Positions 1 through 11,780 of a DNA stretch of 64,000 bases are shown piece by piece. Numbering within the stretch: the stretch's first letter is position 1; each line of letters begins with the position of its first letter. Under the pieces are notes generated by a model. It ran no database searches and was not told the DNA's origin. It was given only the letters and a program-made list of their open reading frames with translations. This DNA comes from Massospora cicadina (taxonomy: Eukaryota > Entomophthoromycota > Entomophthoromycetes > Entomophthorales > Entomophthoraceae), in assembly GCA_022478985.1 (NCBI GenBank), contig JAKSZP010005638.1, positions 1 to 64,000 of the forward strand, in the 5' to 3' direction. The translations under genes were made by a program, and so were the position numbers.

Positions 1-456
1 TCAGCTCAGGCGTATCGCCGAGTATACCTCGAAGATCCACCCAACCTTATACTCGTTAAGGAAGTTGCTAACGTTATGCAAGAATTTACACAGAAGGGTG
101 GAGTACGACCCTTTGGAGTTTCCCTTTTGATGGCAGGCTATGATACCACGGGTCCCTCTTTATATCAAGTTGATCCTTCTGGTGCCTATTTTCCATGGAA
201 GGCGACCGCCATCGGGAAGAACATGATTAATGCTAAGACCTTTTTGGAGAAGCGGTTCGATGGTGAAATGGAAATTGAAGATGCAGTTCATACTGCCATC
301 TTGACTCTCAAAGAAGGATTTGAGGGTCTAATGACTGAACATAATATTGAAATTGGTATAATTGGTGTTCCTGCCTCTACTGCTCAGAACTCTATCCCTT
401 CATTTCGAAAACTGAGCCCTAACGAAGTTCGCGATTATTTATCAAATATTAATTAG
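1..456 (+). CDS. 20S proteasome subunit alpha type-2, 3' part of gene
   Basis: The frame is open from base 1 to the stop at 454-456, giving about 151 C-terminal residues. The N-terminal part of the gene lies outside the window. The protein matches the C-terminal two thirds of the alpha-2 subunit (PSMA2 in animals, Pre8 in yeast) of the 20S proteasome core. Recognisable blocks are [35 protein letters not shown] and the C-terminal [10 protein letters not shown]. Alpha subunits form the outer rings of the core and are not catalytic; they gate substrate entry in cytosol and nucleus. A short insert (about residues 118-131 of the visible part) separates EIGI from the final helix and is not in the human protein as I know it. 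No intron is needed in the visible part. The family call is firm; the true start cannot be seen. Confidence 0.93.
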   Translation, partial: SAQAYRRVYLEDPPNLILVKEVANVMQEFTQKGGVRPFGVSLLMAGYDTTGPSLYQVDPSGAYFPWKATAIGKNMINAKTFLEKRFDGEMEIEDAVHTAILTLKEGFEGLMTEHNIEIGIIGVPASTAQNSIPSFRKLSPNEVRDYLSNIN

Positions 457-540
457 CTTATCTGATGACCTCATGTGTATACTCTGTTTTCATACTTTGT
501 AGCTTTAGCTACTTTATTATAAAATTTTATGTTACAGGGT

Positions 541-736
541 TTTCTAAGCCAATTTATTTTTTACATTTATTTTTGCATCCATTATAAGCCAAATAATATA
601 TTTTTCATTGATTTTCACATCCATTACAAACCAATTTGTATATTTTTCATTGATTTTTGTATCCATGGGCAAAGTTTGACTTAATTTTTAATGGATGTGA
701 AAATCAATGAAAAGATGTATGATTTGGCTTGTATTA
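541..736. repeat. Fold-back repeat with internal tandem copies, downstream of the proteasome gene
   Basis: Two arms, 581-625 and 690-736, are inverted copies. The inner 24 bases (602-625 against 690-713) pair perfectly. The outer part, which contains AAGCCAAAT, pairs with a few mismatches. The left half also holds about three loose direct copies of a ~45-base unit containing CATTGATTTT and ATCCATTA. This looks like a small fold-back or MITE-like element or its remnant. No transposase or clear target duplication is visible. Confidence 0.6.
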
Positions 737-1055
737 ATATAGATAGTTAAGAGAGGAAGGAAATTATGTTTGTCCTAGCCAGAACAGGTTTCAAACCTGT
801 TACAGCATTTTTACCCCACCTTAGCTCGTGGTTAAAGGTGTGCGCAGCTACACCCGGCCCAAGTAACTTGTATGGCTTACAATTTAATCATATCCTTAAA
901 GTGAAAATAGTAAAGTTGGATCCCAGGATGGACAGTAGAACTTTAATAATTTAATTTGAAGTGGCTCCGATTGTAGTGCGCCACCGATTTTAGAAGGGTG
1001 GGGGACAGATGCCGAAGGGGGAAGTAGGGTAGGGTTTTCCCCTTCCGGTAGATGT

Positions 1056-1240
1056 GACCAATCAGGAATTGTTAACCGATTCTAAGCTGGGGCGAATGAT
1101 GCAGTTCCACCCACATTTGGAATTAGTGGCTTTTAGGCCACTCTGTCGAATAGCCAATGAAAAATCGGTGTTGCTGGCACTCCAACCAATGTTGGTAGTG
1201 TTTGCGGCGTTAGTTCGCCTTGCAACGTGGATACGATTGG
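1056..1240 (+). promoter_or_regulatory. Cluster of CCAAT boxes upstream of the kinase gene
   Basis: Within 185 bases there are three CCAAT motifs on the plus strand (near 1058, 1154 and 1186) and one on the minus strand (ATTGG at 1236-1240). They lie 255-440 bases upstream of the kinase start codon. CCAAT boxes are bound by the HAP/NF-Y complex in fungi. A promoter role is inferred from position and spacing only. The stretch 457-1494 otherwise holds no gene I can support. Confidence 0.4.
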
Positions 1241-1494
1241 TCGATTTACGATAGGCGCCATCGAAACCAAATACCAGCTGCCAACGTCTCCATTTAAAAT
1301 TCGACTCCGAGTTTAGCCTTCACTTTAACCATCGCCTCTATTGGGAACCTTGCCCATTTTCCTGAACCGAAGCGTTTATGGTACGTAAAGGTTTCTATTT
1401 TTACCCTATAACTGATTCTCGTTAACCGTTTACTTATTCTTTATTTATAAAGTTTTTGAGCTGCGCGCTCGTTGCAGCCAAGCTTTAAATTTCC

Positions 1495-3843
<2,349 letters not shown>

Positions 3844-5300
3844 GTTCCCCCACCCTCCCAACCCAATTACCCGGGCCCACACCGGCGTGCCAGCCTGCAT
3901 TTCAGCCCTTCACCCCCACTTTAATTTGAACCTGCCCCTTTGGCTATCCAGGCTAGATTTCAACAGGCCAACCTTTAGTTGCCTTGCCTACGGTGGGCCC
4001 CTGTGCATCATTGCCGCCTTAACCTTACGCGTGCGCTCGAGTTTAAGCTGGCGCTCCGCCCACTCCCCCGACCCCTTACTTTTCGGTTGGAAAATAAAAT
4101 CCCCATTTGGCCGATTGTAGATCCCAGTTTACCCTGTATCTACCCCTCGATGAGCTACCCTTCTATCCGTACGGCAGTCGTTATTGAATAATCCCCCATC
4201 TGATCTGGCCCACCCCTTTGCTGGGTTAGTTTATTGTAGTTGCACCCCACCATAAATTATTCGACTGATATCATGTTTCAATTTAGTTTTTGCTAATATC
4301 TTACTATCAACCCATCTATCAAAGCTATCCCTCGACGTCATCATAACATGTTACCGATCTAAGGTCTGCTTTGCCCTTTTGGATCCCACCAGCCATCGTC
4401 GCTCGATGGGTGGCCCTAGCCCGGTTGCCGGATGGCGTACCTTTTAAACGTCGAGCTCGGATAGTTTTGGTAAGGGCAGCATCCGCTCCCCACCGATCGG
4501 TTTACCCTCTCATCACCCCGCTCTAGCTTTATAAGCTTAACTCGGGGTTATAGGATCTTTGGGCCTAAACCTAATTTACGGTAGAACCCTTTAAGGTTTG
4601 ATTTTCTAAAGCCCTAGGAAATGGGTAGCGTGGTCTACTTGATCGCCGTTTCAAATTAAACTTAGGATGCTTAAAGCGTGTTAAACTTAATGGTTTGCAG
4701 TTAAGCCACCCTGAGTGAAAAGAGTATAAACCCCACCTAGGGGGTTTTGGGAAGCGGCACCGAGCTGGTTTAACGCGATCGAGCGGTTGGGTAGGGTAAG
4801 TGGTTTCTAACACCTTTAGCATAGGATGATTAAGGATGAGCGTATGAGTATCGGCTCGGCGTCGAGGTGGGTTAAAAGGCTCAACTTGACTAAAGCCTTA
4901 CTTAGAATAGGGGGATTGGACTTATTTAACCATACTCAGGTTGAACTATAGGCTTACCTCAACCGCAGTGACGTTGGGGTGCGGCTATGCGATCACGCTT
5001 AGGTTTATCAAACTTGGCACCCGAAATATTTTTACTAAAAGTTGGCTTACCAACTATTAATTTATCAGTGGTGGTAGGCTTTAAGTTACCATCAATAGGT
5101 ACCCAAAGTACCTTACATAAGTTAGAGGGCAATAGGCTAGCCCCATCGTTCAAACGGTTTTATAGGCTGGTGTGCCTGCATTTATGACCGTCGGTTAGAG
5201 TGGTGAGCTATGGAGGTTTGTCTTGATGGCAGACCAGTTGGTTAGATTGATGCTGGTTTAACTTGCATAACTTTCATCTATACATCAACCAAAATCATTC
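3844..5300. other. Downstream of the kinase gene; no gene recognised
   Basis: The base composition resembles the host genes rather than the transposons to the right. Short open frames on both strands carry no motif I recognise, and no tRNA or repeat is evident. The first few hundred bases probably include the 3' UTR of the kinase gene. Confidence 0.5.
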
Positions 5301-5309
5301 CAACCATCC

Positions 5310-7409
5310 GTTGAGAATTTTCATTCCCAATAATTTGGGACTTTATTAGTGTGCCAGGCCAAACAGTATGAAGACTGCTGGCACTTGTTCATCTTTGACC
5401 TTTCCCTACAAATCCACAGGGTCACCCACCAACCCAGCAGACCAACAGCTTCTTCTGAGTCTTGACCACTCATTATAGCTCAGAGGTCCTCTCCTGGGGC
5501 TTGACCAACAATTGTGGTTCAGTGACCTCATTGTCTCCCTCAGGTTCCTTCCCTTCAATCCTTCCAATTCTATCATTGTTGCTGCTAGTTGCCTAAGTCT
5601 CTGCAGGGTTTCTATCCAGGTTAAGGTTGGGAGTTAGTTGCACTGACCACTCCAAGTAGTTTATCCCAGCACCTAACCTCTGGGAAATCCTGTCTCACCT
5701 CTATCAGCTAAGCAAAACTCCGTTCACCAAAAACTTACTAAAGATAGGTAAACAAAGGATAAAAAATTTATTAAGGGAGATCAAACTATTTTTTAGGTGT
5801 TTCTTGCCTGCCCACATCATTGGCATTTATTGCTGGAATCATCAGCACTCACAGGCAATACTCCCTGCTTAGCATATGTCAGCACACTCACTGGTGATAC
5901 TCATCATCCTCAAATATCCATGATCACATCACTCCTCATTTTATCATAATCTGAGTTAATTATATATCAATATCCTCAGCATAAGTTGCCAGCATCAAAT
6001 TTAACTAAAATACTGTTGGGGATTATTTCCAATACTCTCATGAAGTCAAAATATAACTTATTTTATTAATCAATATTAAATGGTTTGACAACCTCAGCAT
6101 AAGTCCCTAGTGTCTTAATTAACTAAAAACTCTATTGGGATCCTTTCCTAATACTCTCAACATCAAATTTAAATATTTTGCTGACTTAATTGATAATATT
6201 AATTATCTCAATATCCTCAGCCTCAGTTGCCAGTGTTGAGATCTAGCAATTTATTATCAGGGATAATCCCCAATACTTTCTTGATCCTGTGGAACAAAGC
6301 TCAACCTAACCAAATTGGGAGTACAAATTGGAGTATTATTATAAAAAATAACAAACTTAAAACTAGTAAAATATTTAGCAATTGTCGTTGACTAATTAGT
6401 ACATTAATATTATTAATATATGAGAAATATCATCTGGTTAAAAATTTGTCAACCCTTCCAGTTCTATCATTGTTGCTGCTAGTTGCTCAAGTCCCTGCAG
6501 GGTTTCTATCCAGGTCCAGGTTGGAAATTAGTTGCACAACCACTCCAGGTGTTTTATCCTAGCACCTAACCTCTGGGGGATCTTTAGTCCCACCTCTGTC
6601 AGCTAAGATAACCTCTTTCTACTGAAAACTTAATAAAGGTAGGCAAACAAAAGATACTTTTTTGAGTAAAAGAATAAACTATTCTTTAGGTATTTCTTGC
6701 CTATCACATCATCAACATTCATTGCTGGTATTTGTCAGCACTCTCACTGACAATTCTCCCTGCTTAGTATTTATCAGCAATCTCACTGGCAATTCTCCCT
6801 GCTTAGTATTTATCAGCACTTTCACTGGTGATTCTCCATGCTTAACTTGTCATCCTCAATTGTTCATTATATATCAATCCTTGATTTACCATAATCAGAA
6901 TTTAATAATAATTATTAGCATTTGACATCCTCAGCATAAGTCACCAGTGTCAAGATTAGTCCAATTAGGCATTGGAGATCATCCTCAATATTTTTGTGAA
7001 GTTGTAATTGTGATATGACTCTATTAATTAATATTAAATGCCTTGACATACTCAGCATTAGCCACCAGTGTCAAATATAAACCAAATAACTCTCAGGAGT
7101 CATTTCTGACAATACTCAACATCAAATAACCATTCCGCCATCCTAATTGATGATCATAAGCATTTTGACATCCTTGGCCTAATCTGCCAGTGTCAAAATG
7201 CATAATTTTCTGTCAGGGGATATTTCCTGACACTTTCTTGATCCAGCGGATCAAGACAGCTCAACCCAGCCAATTGAAAGCACAAATTAGGCTTTTATAT
7301 CATTAGTTATATATTGAAATTAGCAAACTACTTGGCAATCATCCTCAATCAATTAACTCATTATATTCAGGTAATATATGAGTAAAATTGCCTGGTTAAA
7401 ATTCCAACA
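5310..7409. repeat. Diverged LTR-like sequence, partly duplicated in tandem
   Basis: From ~5347 the sequence begins TGTGCCAGGCC and continues AGTATGAAGACTG, like the inner start of the 1-kb LTR family seen at 13461, 46634 and (reverse) 37920 and 39150. A second copy of the body starts at 6455, 894 bases after the first at 5561. Each copy ends in CTGGTTAAAA followed by a short A-rich end (6452 and 7409), the same end as that LTR family. Both copies contain loose repeats of a CCTCAGCATAAGTTGCCAG-type motif. I see no target duplication, so this is a decayed tandem LTR or a relative of the family. Confidence 0.5.
6731..6847. repeat. 39-bp minisatellite, three units
   Basis: Three successive 39-base units start at 6731, 6770 and 6809. 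They share the pattern TTTATCAGCA, then CACTGGCAATTCTCC, then GCTTAGTA. Two shorter, diverged units lie at the matching place in the upstream copy (~5845-5915). The period is a multiple of three, so a 13-residue repeat is open on the plus strand, but there is no sign of a real gene. Confidence 0.75.
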
Positions 7410-7784
7410 CTTCCCCAAATTTTGTTAAGCTTTATATAATATTATAAGTTGCAGTGCTTTGTAGCAGTGGATGGCTAGCTAGTCAGAATGGTGTGCATCA
7501 GTTTCCTTGAAACGTTAACGCTGTCCTTATTGGATAATTATGGTTAAAAATTATAGCCGAAATTATCCAAAGTTCTACAGTTATGTAATCTGGCTGACTT
7601 CAGTTATTTGACCCATCAAAAGTGATGGACAACCTATGGACCTAGAATATTAGATAAAATTGGATTTGATTTTATTGATTGATGAGATAAAAATCCTCAA
7701 TTTGTCACTCTGCTTATTACCTTTTAGTATAGGCCTATGTCTATCAACTTTATCTTTTACATAGTTGTAGTTAAAGGTAAGGTA
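7410..7784. other. AT-rich gap between LTR-like repeat and element A1
   Basis: No gene, RNA or repeat is recognised here. The last five bases before element A1 (7785-7789, GTTGA) are its left target-site duplication. Confidence 0.5.
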
Positions 7785-7789
7785 GTTGA

Positions 7790-8683
7790 TGTCAAAAGAT
7801 TATCTATAACTCTCCAATTACCCACTTGGCGGTGCACAAAGCACCAGGCTAGAGCAAGGGAACTCACCATCAGTACCAATATAATGATAGCCCAGCAGAT
7901 TGAGCTGAAGCAAAGTAGACATAGGGCGAGGGTGTTGAGCACTGTAACAGTAATACTATGTCTTGCAAAAAGCAAAACTTGGCTGTGCCCCAAAGAGAAG
8001 TTTATAACCAAGTTTGGTACAGAAGTTATGTGGCGGGTGACCTGTTTTAAAGGGAACCTGGTAGGCCCAGCGGTGTACCTGAGGCTGTCAGTATTTTAAA
8101 TTAAAAATATTGCTAACATGTCATGAGACCTCCACAGAGGTCCACAAAAAGGTTTGCCCAAGTTAACAAATAGAAAAAAAATGCAAAAATGACTAGGGGA
8201 TTTATTAGGGAATATGAATAATGAGAACCATTGGTCTTGAGCACACAAAATTAAGCTAACTTTAAAAAATTTGGGATCAGCATAAGTGGTACCAAGCCTT
8301 AGTACACTAATAGGTGCATGCTTCAATCCAAAAGGGTCACATACCTCAAATCACTCTTGCTTGAATGATTGACTGAAGTTGAACTTGACCCAAGCCTGAA
8401 ATTTTGTAAATGGAATAGGTTTCAAACCTTCATTCCACAATAAAGTAAATCAAGCCATCATCGTTTTAACTCAAAACTTGTTCAATATAGCGCTAGAGCT
8501 GAAACAGGGGGATGGGCTTTAGGCACCTCACTTGTACCAACTTGGGCATACCTCACCTGTACCCAGCGTTGATCTAAGGTGTGTTTAAGGTCAGGAAGGT
8601 CCTGAAGTTTGACCCTTTGGACCTCCTCCTCCTAGCCTTGTCCTTGCTGTTGGTGCCCTCAATAATGTCATGTAAACATGGCA
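7790..8683 (-). repeat. 3' LTR of element A1
   Basis: This 894-bp repeat matches 15646-16531 throughout, with scattered substitutions and small indels, which marks an old insertion. Its inner edge (8683) touches the polypurine tract. Confidence 0.9.
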
Positions 8684-9185
8684 TTACCCTCTTCTCTTTT
8701 TTTGGCTTTACCTCCCCTCCAGGAGCATTCACCAAAGAAAAGTTTTTGTGGGCTGTGGCCAACTTCATGGCAGCAATGGCTTGGTTAAACTTCAATCCTG
8801 CAGCCTCAGGGAAACGCTCGTGGAATGCTACAATTAGGCCTTGGGCATGGGCGCAATTGCACACTGGGACCCAACTGTTCTCTGCTGTGTCAAATCTCTT
8901 CAAGGATACAAAATAATTGAGGCTTTTTCTTACTCAATGAGAGGCTACAATCTCCTCCACTTCCCACTCTGGCGCCCCATCAACAAGATAAGCCTTGGGA
9001 GTCTCTGGAGGGGGACCCTCAAACAATGTGAGATTGCTTTCATGGAATACTGAAAAGATTTGAATGAGGGGGGGAGATCCAACTGATATGAGGCGTGGCC
9101 CATCTTTTTGACAATTCAGTATGGCCCAATCCTCTTTAATCCCAGTTTTTTTTGCATGGTTACTTGATTGGGATGTTTTTAGCAT
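8574..9185 (-). pseudogene. A1 pol C-terminus: integrase tail and chromodomain
   Basis: Two overlapping minus-strand frames make up this part. The first (9185-8934) ends APEWEVEEIVAS, the usual entry to a chromodomain. The second (8903-8574) continues with RFDTAENSWVP, then LIVAFHERFPEAAG. This matches the chromodomain fold (EVE..I, Y.V.WKG, ENSW.P) that directs integration to marked chromatin. A tail of ~50 residues follows and runs into the LTR. The frame break between the two halves disables the domain. Confidence 0.75.
8684..8703 (-). other. Polypurine tract of element A1
   Basis: On the minus strand the 20 bases directly before the 3' LTR are nearly all purines (seven A, then GAGAAGAGGG). 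This is the expected primer site for plus-strand DNA synthesis and fixes the orientation of the element. Confidence 0.8.
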
Positions 9186-10097
9186 CCAGCATCACAAGAT
9201 CTCCTTCTCTATCGCTGATCCAACTAATCTCTTACCATCAGCGTTCTCCTTGTAAACCTGCATGGCCACATCTAAATTTGTGCTCACGCCCTGGTGTACC
9301 TTCTTGATCAATTTTGCAAAGTTCACCACTGCTTCCACCTTGGATCCACAACTGGCTCCATTTTGAATGTAGGATTAAAGCCATAGTTGGTGAAGAAGGG
9401 GGAACAACTGATCAATGCATATTGTGCATTGTTATAACTGAATTGGGCCATGAGGAGATGAGAAACCCAATCTGAATGATCTGCAGCAAGTAACACCAAG
9501 AACTGTTTGAGGCACTGGTTCACTCATTCATTCTGCCCATCTGATTGAAAGTGATAGAAGTTGAATGGTAGGGGAAAATCTGATGAGTCTTACACAAACT
9601 CTTCCCAAAATATGAAAGTAAACTGGGGTCCCCAATCACTTATTATTTCTTGAGGGATCCCATGAAGAGCGAAAACATGAGCAACAAAAAGTTTAGCCAT
9701 CTCTGCCGCAGGGACTGTGGTGCTGCAAGGGATAAAGTGGAAAAATTTTATAAAACGGTCCATCACTACCATGATAGCATTGTAGCCATCAGATATAGTC
9801 AATTCCACAATAAAATCCACTGATAAGGAAGTCCAAGGCCCATCAGCCTTTTGAACTTTTACCAACAACCCTGCTAGAGGGTGGCGATTTTGGTTTCATT
9901 TGGTTGCAGACTAGGAACTCTTTACAATATCTCCCTACCTGAGCGGCTAACCCCTTCCAATTGTAAGTGCGGCAAATTATCTCTAACATCTTCGCCTTCC
10001 CAGGATAGCCAACGGTGATTCCGTCATGATGGTCCCAGATGATTTCCAGGCGAAGTGATCCAGCAGGAACCAATAGGCGCCCCTGAAACCACACCAT
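9186..10097 (-). pseudogene. A1 integrase
   Basis: The frame at 10097-9843 holds the zinc-binding N-terminal part (HHDG...VGYPGK, then C..C in FLVCNQMKPK). The core follows at 9868-9590, with the first catalytic Asp in SVDFIVEL and the second in IISDWGPQF. The glutamate region and C-terminal part lie at 9523-9323, where NQCLKQFL and QFSYNNAQ are visible. The frames are separated by shifts and stops. An intact version would splice element cDNA into host DNA. Confidence 0.85.
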
Positions 10098-10884
10098 CTA
10101 ATTCTTTACATGAAAGCCTCTGGTGATGTCATCCTGATTCAAAGCGCTCTTAGCAAGGACCATAGTATATTTGGCTGACAAAGGCTGAAAAAGGACTACC
10201 TTTTTGAACATACCATATTCCCCCACATCTTCCAGAGGAACGAGCGCTGGCCCATTGGCCAAGGGAGAGGGAAGTTGAGACACAATCTTTCCCAGTAGAA
10301 TCATCAAATGGGTATTATGCACATCAACCTCCTTAGGATTAGGAGCTAGTGCAGGGTTGTGGCTCAAAGCGTCTGCCAAACAATTCTCCTTACACTTAGT
10401 AAACTAATAAGAAAATGCAAATTGGGAAAAGTCTCATGCCAGCGGGTTTGCCATGGGGTCAAGACATGAGGTGCATGGTATTAAAGTAAGGCATGGTGAT
10501 ATGTAAATATGTGAAAGATTTGGAATGAGCTATGCAAGTGATGACGCCAATAATTCAGCGCCTCAACCACTGCTAATAGCTCTTTATTATGTATGGCGTA
10601 GTTTACTCTGGTAGAGACATCTTTCTAGAAAAATATCCCACTGGATGCTCTATTCCATTTTTTCCTACTTTTAATAGAGCCACCACTATGACGAAGTTGG
10701 AGGCATCTGAAGCCACAATGAACTTTTTATTGGGGTCAAAATGGCAAAGAATGGAAATGTACAGAAAGGTAAACTTTACTGCTTGGAAGGCAACTTCTAA
10801 AACGGGTGAACAATGAATTACTTTTATCCCTCGCCTTATACAAAGGCGCTGCAACTTCAGTAAGGTTTGATGTGAACTTCTCAA
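10098..10884 (-). pseudogene. A1 RNase H and linker
   Basis: The frame at 10884-10603 carries the RNase H start (NKKFIVASDASNFVI, then GIEHPVGYFSRKMSLPE), with the first catalytic Asp in ASDASN. The rest is broken. The frame 10379-10098 (MADALSHNPALAP) is the linker between RNase H and integrase; the DALSH block is typical of Gypsy pol. Confidence 0.8.
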
Positions 10885-11780
10885 GGAACGTACACGTCCT
10901 CAAAAAGCTCCTCAATTTTCTAACCAAAGTTGGAGTGGGACACTCACAAATTGCCTTCACTTTGTCTGGAGTTATCATGTGCCCTTAGTCAAACATGACG
11001 TTGCCCAGGAAGGTGACCTGGGACTTAAAGAATACACACTTACTGATTTTCAGCATAATGTTGGCAGCTCTCAAACGCTCCACCACCTGCCAAAGGTATA
11101 CTGTATGGGACTCATTGTCAGGGGAAAAAACAAAATATCATCCATGTAAGCTACCGCGCATACACCCAGAAGGTCCCCAAAGCCACATCAATATGACGTT
11201 GAAAGATAGCAGAGGCATTTTTAAGCCCAAAGGGCATAACTTGAAATTGGAATATTCCTTTTCTGGTATGGAATGTGGTTAAACAATCCTGGACCTTCTT
11301 AATATGGATCTGATTAAATGCGTTTAAACAATCAAGCTTAAAAATCTCACCTTCTCCAAATAGCATGAAATCTGAGAGTCCAGGGGATGGGATGTAAGTC
11401 TGGTACAGAGATGTTGTTGAGATTCTCATGATCTACGCATGGGCATAAGGTATCATTAGCCTTATCTAAAAAGAGAAGTAGGGAACATACAGGGAAGGTT
11501 CTCTTAAAAGTAGCACTTTGGCTAACTGCTCCATAACCCGCACATCTAAGTACGCTTCCTCCCATAACATTAACGCATATTTTGTGGAAGAGAGATGCAA
11601 AATCAACGGTGAGCTTGAATTTGCAATTAAACTCTGAATAATCTGGTAGTGCATTATCTGAAGCCACATTAAACGAAGATTTAACCCCTCCAAACTGAAA
11701 GGTAGGGGAACCTCCACTAAGGGCCTCAGCAATGGGGCAAGACTGAGAGTGTGAATATTGGCCAGTGGGGCAAATCACCC
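10885..11780 (-). pseudogene. A1 reverse transcriptase
   Basis: The minus frame 11429-11151 gives the palm region (DCLNAFNQIHIKK, then VMPFGLKNASAIFQRHID). The catalytic YMDD box is encoded just after it, around 11127-11150, in another frame. Upstream, 11778-11347 carries the N-terminal linker. Several frameshifts and stops break it. Reverse transcriptase copies the element RNA into DNA. Confidence 0.85.

Noticed and set aside
782..860. A tRNA or second SINE head around the near-palindrome AACAGGTTTCAAACCTGTT
   Set aside because: On the minus strand A-box-like and B-box-like matches occur, but they are too close together, there is no acceptor stem, and no flanking duplication is seen. Similar GGTTT-AAACC pieces occur inside family A LTRs.
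766..1254. Short open frames (62 and 66 codons) between the proteasome and kinase genes
   Set aside because: No motif, no splice structure, and they overlap the repeat flank and the CCAAT cluster. Chance frames are enough.
5845..6850. A CRISPR-like array (repeats with spacers)
   Set aside because: Units are imperfect, adjacent without unique spacers, and lie in eukaryotic LTR-like DNA.
6662..6925. An 87-codon frame with a 13-residue repeat as a repeat protein gene
   Set aside because: The repeat is explained by a 39-bp minisatellite whose period happens to be a multiple of three. The frame lies inside an LTR-like duplication.
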